Source: Telopea speciosissima (taxonomy: Eukaryota > Streptophyta > Magnoliopsida > Proteales > Proteaceae). From it: a stretch of 64,000 nt of DNA. The translations under genes and the position numbers were made by a program. The notes beneath the pieces were generated by a model. The model made no database searches and was not told the origin of the DNA. It saw nothing but the letters and a program-made list of their open reading frames with translations. The first letter of the stretch is position 1. Each line of letters starts with the position of its first letter. The DNA lies in assembly GCF_018873765.1 (NCBI RefSeq), contig NC_057925.1, forward strand, positions 27,992,646 through 28,056,645, read 5' to 3'. This document shows, in pieces, positions 22,501-33,401 of the stretch.

Positions 22501-23075
22501 GACGCCGCCCTACAACAAAAAAAAAAAAGAAAAGAAAGATAAGGGATCGAACTTACCTCAGGGGGAAGGTGATCGCACGGGGAGGCAGGCACACGACAAC
22601 GAGGCCACACCACTAGCACGATTAAGTGAGAGAGACCACCAGAGGCAAAGCACTCAAGCCAAGCACCACTCAAGCCCTCCCAGCAAACAAGACACCAAGT
22701 GAGCACAAAGCAAACACAAGGACCCAAAATCAAGCAAAAATGGATACTAGTTTAGGTGACCCAAAGACAAACACATGGTGGGCACCAAAAAGAGGACAAA
22801 AGGCAAAAAGTGGAATGCAAAGGAAAAGTTAAAGAAGAGCAAAATGGGAGACAAAAAGCAAGAAAGAGAAATGAGAAGTGAAAGAAGAGAAAGTGAAGGA
22901 GAGGAACATATATCTACAAAAAACAAAAGATGAAAAAGTGCAGGAGGAAAGGTTTGAACCCCCAACCTCTCCTACCTCATTACTAGATTTACAGGCAAGC
23001 CCCGCAAAGAAAGTCTATTCGTAGTGGACCCCTCACTATGTAAAGGCATCTACTCTCTTGGACATCCTATCCCAA

Positions 23076-23091
23076 GAGAGTGGGGGGCAAA
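23076..23091 (+). other. polypurine tract of the Tat element
   Basis: GAGAGTGGGGGGCAAA lies immediately before the TG of the 3' LTR. This is the usual site for plus-strand priming in gypsy elements. Confidence 0.85.
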
Positions 23092-24009
23092 TGATACATC
23101 CAATATTCATCGGACCAATCAGCGGCCGCCATGTGTCACAGGGCGACCCGCTCCAAAACCAAGGGGAACGAACCGGGGTCTCACCACCCGGGCGCGGCCT
23201 CACCAAGGCGCGGCCTTACCCAAGAGCGGCCACCACTCAGGCGCGGCCTCACCTAGGCATGGCCACACCCAGGCGCGGCCTCTCACCTAGGCGCGGCCTC
23301 ACCTAGGCGTGGCCACACCCAGGCGCGGCCTCTCACCCAGGCGCGGCCTACACCCAGCGGCCACCAGTCAGGCGCGGCCTCACCTAGGCACGGCCACACC
23401 CAGGCGGCCTCTCACCCAGGCGCGGCCTCACCTAGGCGTGGCCACACCCAGGCGCGGCCTCTCACTCAGGCATGGCCTGCACCTAGGCACGGCATCATGG
23501 GCACAGACATGAGGTGCACGAACATCGGGGCTACTCACCTATGACCCGACCGTATCACTACAGACTAATGTCACCACCAGGACTCTAGGCCACCGCTTAG
23601 AAGTCACGTCACCCATATGGATTCAAGCACCAATGACGTTATCACCACACGTGGGTATCTATCCACCAAGGATCTTGATACCACCAGGACACTCCCTCCC
23701 GCGGGGAGATGGTCAATCAGGATAGAGCCCCGTTACCCAGGGCCTCTATCTACTCAACGGCACAATCGCCATCAAACTGGGACTCTCCACACCACCATAT
23801 ACTACTATAAAAGGCAAGGTACACAACCCCATCAGGGGACATAAAAACTCATATTGAATAATCACTATTCATTTATTTGCGCCAGGAGATCTAACTTTGG
23901 CATCGGAGAGCCCTAGGACGGAACCACACCGGTTCTCTCTGTTGACCCCTTTGGTCCACTTGCAGGTAACTGTACTCGCAGGACCGCTCAACGATTTCTT
24001 GACGCAACA
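23092..24009 (+). repeat. 3' LTR of the Tat element
   Basis: It starts TGATACATCC and ends GACGCAACA, matching 12062-12964. The internal minisatellite (23180-23490) has a different copy order from the 5' LTR. The TATA box TATAAAAG is at 23806-23813. CCTAG at 24010-24014 is the target-site duplication, after which the primase intron resumes. Confidence 0.93.
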
Positions 24010-24180
24010 CCTAGAAACATATATATTGTCTTGGCTAGTAATACGTGTATAAAAAATGGAACCGGAGATGGATAGAAAGGGAAAGAAACACTTATTACCG
24101 ATTGACAAACTGGAACAGCGAGACAGTTAATCTGAAGAAGAATAAAAAGTTTCAGAACTGAAAAAGAGTGAGAGAGTTAC

Positions 24181-24310
24181 CTACAGGCGACAGCTACCGA
24201 TGATTTCTTCGGCCAAGGAGCGAAGTAGGTACCGCCGTAGCGATTGCTCTTCAGTTCTCTACGGCATCTAGGGCTTTTCCTCGGGGAAAAAGAATAAAAA
24301 AGAGAGGAAT
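24181..24310 (-). other. primase 5' UTR exon (leader), native copy
   Basis: On the minus strand a leader containing AAAGCCCTAGATGCCGTAGA ends at 24181 with the consensus donor …CTGTAG/GTAACTC. It lies directly downstream of an E2F-type promoter and on the same strand as the primase exons, so it is read as the first, non-coding exon. The 5' end is only approximate. With the Tat element removed it would lie about 1.2 kb from the first coding exon. Copies of this exon, with the same donor, are present at 35136 and 40218. Confidence 0.55.
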
Positions 24311-24317
24311 GTTAGGA

Positions 24318-24329
24318 TTTGGCGGGAAA
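24318..24329 (-). promoter_or_regulatory. E2F-type site in the primase promoter
   Basis: TTTGGCGGGAAA, which on the minus strand reads TTTCCCGCCAAA and contains the plant E2F consensus TTTCCCGC. Replication genes such as primase subunits are typical E2F targets at the G1/S transition. The site lies just upstream of the leader exon. The copied promoters carry ATTCCCGCC (35272-35283) and TTTCCCGCT (40355-40366). Confidence 0.65.
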
Positions 24330-24434
24330 TCTAATGGGCATGGGAGTATCCTGGGCCCGATAGGCCTGGGTCCAAAATATACACACCTGGTTAGGGCTTG
24401 CTTTAGTGGAATCTATCTATTGTCGGGCCCAGCC

Positions 24435-25621
24435 TGATGCAGAAGCCGAAACCATGATTTAATTAGTTGTTCTTTGATTTTCGTTGGAGTCTTTTTACTT
24501 TTCTTATGATAGGGTTAAAACAGTCTTTTTATATTTATTTTCATAAGTTCTCCCTCCACGATTTTAGAGGGATAGGTGTTTTTTTTATTTATTTTTTTTA
24601 AGCTTATACTCCTATTTAGAGTATAAGTCTATTATGTTTTATGTTTGTGATTAGGATTCAGATTAGGAATTCCCACTCCTAATCTGACTAGGATTTGCTT
24701 TTAGATTGATTATTTGTAAGGCCTTTTGCCCCCCCCCCCATTTATTATAAATAGATATTTCGTGGGAGGCTCCCCTACCTATTATGTTTTAAAATTTTTG
24801 TTTCTCTATCTGTTTGCTATGACGTGGCTGTTGCTCTTTGAGAGTGTTCCTTGTGGGTAATATCAAGGATCCCCTTGTGAGTAATATCAAGGGCTAGGGC
24901 TGGAGGAATCCGGCGACTCCTTGCATCTCGCAGATCGGGAGGTCCATCTTCTCCTTCAATCAAGCTCTTCAAGGTTCCGCCATTGAAGTCTCGCAATTCC
25001 AGTAAGTTTACAAATTTCTGAATCGTATTCTTCCTTTCTTCTTCCTCCATCTAACCTAATCGATTTCCCCAAACCCTAGTTTCTCTAATTACATTCCACC
25101 ATTCATCCCTCATCCATGTTCATCACAAATTAGACCATAGCCTCCCCATATCAGTTCCTCCACTCGACCCAACCAGCAGCCACAACTGTCCATTAAAAAC
25201 CCTAATTCCCTCCCTCACCATTAAGACCTAAAACCCTAAAACCTATCTAGACCTAACCAGCCAGCCAAACCTCACTAAACTCCAACCGAATCTCCTTCCC
25301 CACATCTGTGACACTCGGCCAGAAGCCCTTGACCTGTTTCCCCCTAGAAACCCTAAATCCCTTCATTCCTTTCATTCCTAAAACCCGAAACCCTAACCCT
25401 AGAATTCTAGAATCTTAATTTCTTATTCAATCCTAATTAAACCTTTACCATTAGCTTCCTAAAAACCTGCATGTCATTACTACATAAAGCCCTAACTCAA
25501 ACCCCTAGTTTTAACCCTAATTCTGCCCTAACTTAGCCTATGCTGTCCCAATCGGCCAGCCCTAGTGTGTGACCCCATTCCCTGGCTCCTAGTGGGACTA
25601 TTCCTACCTAGGACTACATTA
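24435..25621 (+). repeat. 5' LTR of the gag-only element
   Basis: It is 1187 bp, with TATA box TATAAATA at 24746-24753. The last part (25060-25560) is rich in AAACCCTA-type runs. It is nearly identical to 27422-28606, so the insertion is recent. Confidence 0.93.
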
Positions 25622-25636
25622 ATTGGTATCAAAGCT

Positions 25637-27139
25637 ATGGAAGGACATGGCAGCCCTGCTGTGTATCCTACACAACCACCCCCACCCGATTCCCTTGCTA
25701 CAATCATGACTATGCTGCAGAAGATCTCCACAGACTAGCAAGCTCTTAGTGATCGAATGACAGCCATGGAACAAAGGCAAGCTATGCCTATTGTAAACAA
25801 CCCTCTATACGTAGAGAAGGATAGACTCCAAGTCCGTTCGGAAGTTCATAGAACTCTGGGAAGGGATGAACATCACAAAGATCATCCCAGACGTCACAGG
25901 GACCACAGAGATCAGTCTAGACATGATCGAGACTACAGGGATCGACGTAGGTATGATAGAGATGACTACAGAGAAGACAAGGACAGAACTACTAAAGCAC
26001 CTCGAAGACCTAACTTTGAGGAATATTTGAGGTCCTACTTCACTGGAGATGAAGCTACTAACCGGCGGTACGATACACAGAAGGTCAAGCTAGAATTGAA
26101 AGAGTATGATGGGCATGGTGATCCACAAAAATTCTATGACTGGCTTGCTGCCCTAGATGATTACTTTGACTGGTATGATTTGCCTGAAGACCGAAAGATG
26201 AGATTGGCACGCACTAAACTAATTGGCTCTGCTCGAGAATGGTGGCGCAAGGCAGAGCGGGACATGGAACGTGAAGGTAAAGCACCTACCAACTGGGAGG
26301 ATATGAAGTATGATTTGAAAGAGAAGTACTTACCAAGACACTATACCGCTCAGATGCAAGATCAATTCAACTCCCTTCGTCAAGGGAACATGACTGTATC
26401 CGAGTACATGCAAAAGTTTGACTCTCTCTCATCTCGCACTGACACAATAGAAAGTGCTACTCAGATATTGTCCCGATTTCGGTTGGGATTGAGATATGAT
26501 ATTATTAGAGCTATTGGAGTTGTTGATGTTCTGGAAATCAAGGACTGTTTTGAGAAGGCATTGAAGGCTGAAGAATTATTGGTTGGGAATAGAGGATTTG
26601 ATTCTTCCACTGAGGGTACTGTCAAAACTTTTTCAGCATTCAAGTCTACTACCACTAGTCACAATTGAACTGGAAATTCTACTGCTGGTCCTACTCAATC
26701 AGGCTACTCCGCTGGTAGTTCTTCCCGTCCTTCACGTGCTGATCATAGAGGTAAAGCTCCCATGGACAGTAATGAACCCCACAAGTGTTTCCATTGCAAT
26801 GAACTTGGGCACTATGCCAAAGATTGCCCACAAAAGCATAGACCTGTTCATGTGGCTGCCAAGGTAGAGGAAACCTCTGAAGAGCATGATGAGCATGGCA
26901 TATATGCACTACCCCCTGATAGTGATGAAGACTTAGACCGTCACCTTGAAGATTTAGATGGTGGTGCTCAAGGCGTCCATACAATTGCTCCAGTTCTCAT
27001 GGATGATGCGATTGATGGTGACAAGGTAATTTGGAACATTTCACAAGGAGACAGTATCAAGCAAGTTGCTGTTCTTGAAGAGGTGGGGCTGAATGAGAAG
27101 GTTATAAATATTGAAGACCCTATGGAGGTTGAACATTGA
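25637..27139 (+). pseudogene. gag of the non-autonomous gypsy-like element
   Basis: The frame opens at ATG 25637 (MEGHGSPAVYPTQPPPPDS) just after the primer site. It has a TAG at 25736 and a TGA at 26666, and runs to TGA at 27137, about 500 codons. Features in order are a basic Arg/Asp/His repeat region (RHRDHRDQSRHDRDYRDRR), the capsid domain (YDGHGDPQKFYDWLAALDDY, LIGSAREWWRKAE, MKYDLKEKYLPRHY, SVSEYMQKF-like VSEYMQKFDSLS), a zinc knuckle CFHCNELGHYAKDC near 26785-26826, and an acidic tail. Gag would package element RNA in trans with pol supplied by a partner element. Only two stops interrupt it. Confidence 0.88.
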
Positions 27140-27421
27140 TTTTGTGATGCCCCCTTGGTTCTTCAAAGAGAAGGCCCCACGACTTGAAGACCATATTCCC
27201 ACTGTTATAACTTCAACAAAATTCTGCCAGGGAAGTGTTGAAGCTGCTGCCCACATGTTATTTCCTCCTCCTCATCACAAGGTTCGTGGACGAGTTTCTT
27301 CACACAAGCATGGTATGTGGACTCCCATTCATGAAGTCAACAAGCTCAGCCCCAAGTTGCCAGAGCGTTGCATAGATTTCACCCATTCATCGGAGATGAA
27401 TGTTTCTAAGTCGGGGAGAGT

Positions 27422-28606
27422 TGATGCAGAAGCTGAAACCATGATTTAATTGGCTGTTCTTTGATTTTCGTTGGAGCCTTTTTACTTTTCATATGATAGG
27501 GTTAAAACAGTCTTTTTATATTTATTTTCTTAAGTTCTCCCTCCACGATTTTAGAGGGATAGGTGTTTTTTTTATTTTATTTGTTTAAGCTTATACTCCT
27601 ATTTAGAGTATAAGTCTATTATGTTTTATGTTTGTGATTAGGATTCAGATTAGGATCCCACTCCTAATCTGACTAGGATTTGCTTTTAGATTGATTATTT
27701 GTAAGGCCTTTTGCCCCCCCCCCTTTTATTATAAATAGATATTTCGAGGGAGGCTCCCCACCTATTATGTTTTAAAATTTTCGTTTCTCTATGTCCGCTT
27801 ATGACTGCCGATCGTTGCTCTTTGAGAGTGTTCCTTTGGGTAATATCAAGGATCCCCTTGTGAGTAATATCAAGGGCTAGGGCAGGAGGAATCCGGCGAC
27901 TCCTTGCATCTCGTAGATCGGGAGGTCCATCTTCTCCTTCAATCAAGCTCTTCAAGGTTGCTGCCATTGAAGTTCTGCAATTCCAGTAAGTTTACAAATT
28001 TCTGCAACTGTTTTCTTCCTTTCTTCTTCCTCCATCTAACCTAATCAATTTTCCCAAACCCTAGTTTCTCTAATTACATTCCAGCGTTCATCCCTCATCC
28101 ATGTTCATCACAAATTAGACCATAGCCTCCCCATATCAGTTCCTCCACTCGACCCAACCAGCAGCCACAACTGTCCATTAAAAACCCTAATTCCCTCCCT
28201 CACCATTAAGACCTAAAACCCTAAAACCTATCTAGACCTAACCAGCCAGCCAAACCTCACCAAACTCCAACCGAATCACCTTCCCCACATCTGTGACACT
28301 CGGCCAGAAGCCCTTGACCTGTTTCCCCCTAGAAACCCTAAATCCCTTCATTCCTTTCATTCCTAAAACCCGAAACCCTAACCCTAGAATTCCAGAATCT
28401 TAATTTCTTATTCAATCCTAATTAAACCTTTACCATTAGCTTCCTAAAAACCTGCATGTCATTACTACATAAAGTCCTAACTCAAACCCCTAGTTTTAAC
28501 CCTAATTCTACCCTAACTTAGCCTATGCTGTCCCAATCGGCCAGCCCTAGTGTGTGACCCCATTCCCTGGCTCCTAGTGGGACTATTCCTACCTAGGACT
28601 ACATTA
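27422..28606 (+). repeat. 3' LTR of the gag-only element
   Basis: It is 1185 bp and the partner of 24435-25621. The TATA box is at 27730-27737. It ends GGACTACATTA, followed by the target-site copy CAGCC. Confidence 0.93.
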
Positions 28607-28898
28607 CAGCCGTTTTTAAGTGGTCTCGGTAGAATGGTTCCCCCTATTTGAGGAACATGGGGAAATGGAGCTGCCCAGGAAATGGAGCCGATAATGATCC
28701 CACTTCGTCTTCCTTCGGCTCTTTTTGGCATAGTTTATATTTATATTATGACCTATTTATGAATAATCAATAATGATAATAGATTATGGGCTATAAACAA
28801 TAATGGTTTGGGTACTACTAGACATATAGATTACGTAATGAAAAACAGCTTTGATATACTTAATTGAAGAATATATTATGTATATAATATGATATATG

Positions 28899-29270
28899 TT
28901 AGGGGTGTTATTCAGTCAGTTTTAGTGTGAGAATGAGTAAGTCTAAAACATGATCCAACATGGGTGCACTGATTTTGGTTTGACTTTGGATTCGTATGGG
29001 TTTGGTTTCGGGTTGCCTTGCATATTTAAAAGCGTGAAAAAAAGTGTATTTTTTATGAATTTCAAGTTGATATTGGTCTCTTACCGGGTTACATTGGTTT
29101 CAATCCGATTTTTTAAGTTCGGTTCGATGTCTTATTGGCTTCCAACACCCGGTTTGGTTTCAATTTCACAAAACCCCAATCCAAAACTCATATTGGTTAG
29201 GTGGGTTCACCTTGGTTTCACCTGGTTCAGCTTGATTTCGTCGTTTTGAGCTAGGTTTTGACACCCCTAA
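28899..29270. mobile_element. MITE in unit 1 (ancestral to the array)
   Basis: A 372-bp element bounded by TTAGGGGTGTTA and its near complement TTGACACCCCTAA, flanked by TATATG on both sides (28893-28898, 29271-29276). The interior is rich in GGTTTCAAT/CCGGTTTGG-type repeats. It is at the same place in all units, so it inserted before the duplications. Confidence 0.75.
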
Positions 29271-30232
29271 TATATGTTGAAACTCGAAAAAGGGTGGGGG
29301 GAGTGGTGGGAGTTGGAGAGAAAAAAATGTGTTGTTCTAATTTTCGTTAATTTTACTGATTTACCCCTACTTAAGTAATAATTCTGCACATGTTCATTAA
29401 TGGTACCCGCATAAATAAATATTAACAGTTTATGGTGATAAATCATAAACAGCTAAAGAGCGGTTTATGAATTTATGTTTATATTGATTTATAAATCATA
29501 CCAAATACATCTATTCATATTTATGTGTCAAATAAATTTAAATTAAAACTATAACAAAGATAGCCTTCATCAACTTCTATCCCATTTTCGACTCATCGTC
29601 TCCAAGTCCTTACCCCCTTTCTTGCAATCTTAACCTCACTCATGCTCCCTATCCCTTTCTTTTCGGTTGCAAGCAACATTCAAACTCAGCTTCTGTTTCA
29701 GATCTCCGTCCATCTCTGTGGTCATGTGTTGGTGTAGTCATTGGATCATCTCTTGGGTTCACAAGCATTGGAAAGATCAAAGTTGAAATCTCTGATCACC
29801 TCCATGGTTGCCTGTGGGAAATCAATTATAAACCAATTAGGGTTTGGTATAAAATTTTTACCAAACCATCTCTTTTCTTGTCCCATGAAATTTATGGGAA
29901 ATAAACAAGAAAAGAACACACATCTCTTTTCCATCGCATAGAAAAAGAGAAACGAATGCCCAGCGGAAAGAGATCGATTTGGGTTCATTTTTCTATCCTA
30001 TGGTTACCAAATAATTAATTAAAATTTAATGCATAAAATAAACATTAAGATCTACTAATATGTAGAGCCTCAAGTGTTGCTCCTCCTCCATACAATGGTT
30101 CTTCCCATAACGAGCACTTCAAGAAAGCCCTAACTTGAATCTTCTTCATGCAATAGAAGATCCTCAAGCCAAACCATAATTTCTTTTCTAATAACAGGAT
30201 CCAATCAAGTAGAAACTAGGGTTTCTAAAACC

Positions 30233-31937
30233 TAGGGGTGTCAATGGGTCGGGTTGGGCCGGACCTGCCTAAACCCTTACCCTGACCCTGACCCTGACCC
30301 TAAACCCTGACCCTGACCCAACCCTAGCAGGGTCAAGAAACCCTCAACCCTGACCCAACCCTGCCAAGGTTTCCCCTAACCCGGCCCGGCCCGGCCCGAC
30401 CCGACCCTGATAGGGTCGGGCAAGGTCGGGTTGGCCCTGATTGACCCTGTCTTGACCCTATTTTGGGCTATTCCAGTTTTCAATCGTCCTAAATGTGAGA
30501 CTATTCCAGTTTTTATTTTACACTGGGTAGGGGTGGGATCCCTAGAAAATTTTTCTTAATTTTTAACCATGAATAAATAAACTGACTTTAATTAGTTGAA
30601 GATTTGAATATGATATCTTGACCATATATCGTTCTCAAATTTTTCTTAATTTTTATTTTATTTTATTAAGATCATAAGGCACTCAAATATAACAAGTAAA
30701 CACATAAGATCGATGAGCTCTAAAGGCAGTCAAATGATGTAGGAAATATTGGCCAGTAAGGTAAAACTGAAGTCAGGGTTTAAATTGAAGCTTATCGATT
30801 GAAAAGAAAGTAAAAGTTAAAATCCAATTAATATCAGAATATTACACAAATTGACACTTTAATATGATATTGAAGCTAGGGAATTGTTTCGTGCAAGTCA
30901 TCTCACTCTGTATCTTAACCCCCCCCCCCCCCAAAAAAAAAAAAAAAAACCAGCCCGCAGAAGCCGGAAATGACACAGATATCACAAGGTACTGGGTAGG
31001 GGTGGGATTCCTAGAAAATACCAACTACTTACTTTCATTCAAGTACTCTCTACAACAAGGTTTTTGCTCTCTGGGTTAACTAACTCTGCCTAATGAAGAA
31101 GAAGAAGATAATTAAGTCTCTCTCTCTATATATATATTGTCAATCTTGGTGTGATTAAACTTGGTAGGATTTAAGTTAAAAGAATAAATTATACTTATTT
31201 TCTTTAGAATTTGCTAAATTTGTTTTCGTTTCTGTGAAAACTATATAGTTAAACTGGGAAACCCTGAAAGAAACCCGCTACTTGTTCATTCTCACATAAA
31301 AAATGGTTCTCTTTTCTATTTCAACTGTTTGGTTTTCAAGATTCAGTGGACTATTAATGCATCTGGTTGAACTTGGCTCTACTGGGTGGCCCGAAGTCCA
31401 CCTTTCCTTCTTCGCAGAGAGAGAGAGAGAAGGGGAGGAGGTGGATGGGACAGAAAATCATAGTCACGCAAAAACACACGCACACGAAGGAAGCAGGTGA
31501 GAAATAGACGACTAATCTTACTCTTTTTTACATACCTTGATGCAAATCTGGGAAGGAGGAACCGAGGAAGAAGAAGGCAGACTGCTAGTCGAGCACTCGA
31601 GCGGCGGCTTTCTCGTGGATGAAGATGAAGAATGAAAGGTGAAGAAGAAGAATGAAAGGTGAAGTACTCCAGCGGTGGCTTTCTCATGAATGAAGAAGAA
31701 GATTGAAAGGTAAAACGAAAAGGGAATAATCGGAATATGGGTTACGGTTATTATCTCTTATGGGCATTTTGGTATTTTTACCAATATATACTTATAACTA
31801 ATTTAGGGTTGGGTCCGGGCCGGGCCGGGCTAAGGCCGGGGTCTTATCCCTGACCCGACCCGACACTGCTAGGGTCAGCCAAAAACTCAACCCAGACCTG
31901 CCTTTCGGGCTGGTAGATCAGGGTCGGGTCCAGATTG
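30233..31937. mobile_element. composite insertion present only in unit 1
   Basis: Compared with units 3-5, unit 1 leaves the common sequence after TTTCTAAAACC and rejoins it at TGTGAATGCT. The left end begins TAGGGGTGTCAATGGGTCGGG and is followed by degenerate CCCTGA/CCCTAA runs (30265-30330). The right end (31805-31935) holds the matching GGGTCCGGGCCGGGC and CTGACCCGACCCGAC runs, so the ends form a loose inverted repeat. Between them are two copies of CTGGGTAGGGGTGGGAT (30523 and 30992) and a poly-C/poly-A run at 30918-30949. No coding sequence is recognised. Confidence 0.5.
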
Positions 31938-33401
31938 GGCTCAGGGTGTGTGTGAATGCTATCAAAATCGCTTTGAATGAAAATATTTTTTTGGACATCA
32001 AAACAAATGAATATTTTACTCTAATTTTGATTTTTAGTAATGTTTTACTATATTTAGATTTATGAAATTTTTATATTTAAGAAAAACCCAAGCATTAGAA
32101 AGTTGAAAATTGTACCTACCGTTGAAAATCCAATTTTTGTTCTTGATCTGAGGGGTAGATTTTTTTTCCTTTTAGAATTTGATTTTTTAACAATTTTTAT
32201 TGGATTCAAATAGGGGATATTTGCTTATTTATGAATAATATCTTAAGTCAATGAAATACAAATACAAAAGCATTTACTTAAATGATATTAGACATAAATA
32301 AGTGTCTGTTCTGGTTTCACACTAACTGAAACTCCTATTTGGACTTTGTTTTTGCAAAATCTGATAGTGACAGTGTATTTAAATGGCCTAAAATATGTTG
32401 AGTACCAAGTTTTAGACCCAAACTATGTTTAAAACCCACCGACACTAGGTTTCGAGTTTAAAAAAACAAAAATACACCAACTCGACTGAGATCTCGGTTT
32501 TTCACAAGGTCGAGTCGGGATCGAGTTCTGAGTTTTACTACCTTGGTTACAGGTAAACCACCTTCTCCCCTCTGTTAATAATTGAATGGTCATCTCCACC
32601 AATGGGTAGATCCGGCCACACGGCTAACACTGTAACGTGCTCCCAGCTGTGATAACTTCTTTGAATTGAAAACTACCAATAAGGAAACCGGCTGTTTTCA
32701 ACTTGAGGTAGACAAAACACTGGTAATCGCTGGAGAATTTAATCCTCGAGTATCAACTTTATCACACCAAAACACATTAATTCTACATAGTGATCTCAAG
32801 TTCTATCCCATGAGGCCAATCCCTCTCTCTCTCTTCCCTCTTTGTGCGTGTAAGCGTATGTAAACCAATTGAATTACGGTTATAGGTATGACCTGAACAC
32901 AATGAACCAGGTCAACAAGGCTTCATTGGGACACTATTCCCTAAAAAAGGAGGGAAGTTCTCATACAGAAACAAGTGGAAACACTCCCAACCTTATCCAA
33001 CCTACTTCAGTTGTTAGGATATTTAGATTTAAAGGTGGAACTTTATAAATTCAACACTAACAGGTAACAGTAGAGTTACCCCATTTACAAACCTCCCCCC
33101 CACCTCCTCCACACAAAAAAAAAGTAGAAAAAAAAAAAATAAGGGTAAAGGATTAACAATAATGTAAACCAACAAACTGAATGCATTCAGGTTCATTTAC
33201 CAGTAGAATGTAGTACAGAAAAAAATTAATTCAGAAAAAGAGAGAATGAAAGAAAACTGAGATAAAATCCTTGATAATAAACACAGGCAAAACTTTAAAT
33301 GCTATTAACACTGCACACTATACATAGAATAAGTAAATCCACTACTTGCATCACACCCACAACCACACCGCCGCTCTTGGAAGGCCAAAAAGTTCTACAC
33401 A

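Larger units (their letters stand above)
12062..24009 (+). mobile_element. Ty3/gypsy Tat-lineage LTR retrotransposon, nearly full length, TSD CCTAG
   Basis: The two LTRs (12062-12964 and 23092-24009) begin TGATACATCC and end GACGCAACA, and CCTAG is repeated on both sides (12057-12061, 24010-24014). Order inside: primer site, gag, protease, RT, two RNase H-like blocks, integrase, a 33-bp tandem repeat array, an antisense extra ORF, then the polypurine tract. The second RNase H, the extra antisense ORF between integrase and the 3' LTR, and tandem repeats in the 3' untranslated part are all recognised traits of the Tat lineage. All coding parts carry stops or frameshifts, so it is no longer autonomous. 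It lies within the primase 5' UTR intron. Confidence 0.93.
24435..28606 (+). mobile_element. gag-only LTR retrotransposon (TR-GAG-like, gypsy gag), TSD CAGCC
   Basis: LTRs at 24435-25621 and 27422-28606 start TGATGCAGAAG and end GGACTACATTA; CAGCC is duplicated at 24430-24434 and 28607-28611. A primer site TTGGTATCAAAGC (initiator-Met type) follows the first LTR at 25623, and a polypurine run GTCGGGGAGAGT precedes the second. The 1.8-kb interior codes only for a gag with one zinc knuckle; protease, RT, RNase H and integrase are absent. It inserted about 100 bp upstream of the primase E2F site, in unit 1 only. Confidence 0.93.

Noticed and set aside
30265..30330. Interstitial telomere sequence
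   Set aside because: The runs are degenerate CCCTGA with only occasional CCCTAAA and lie inside a mobile insertion, so a true telomere relic is unlikely.
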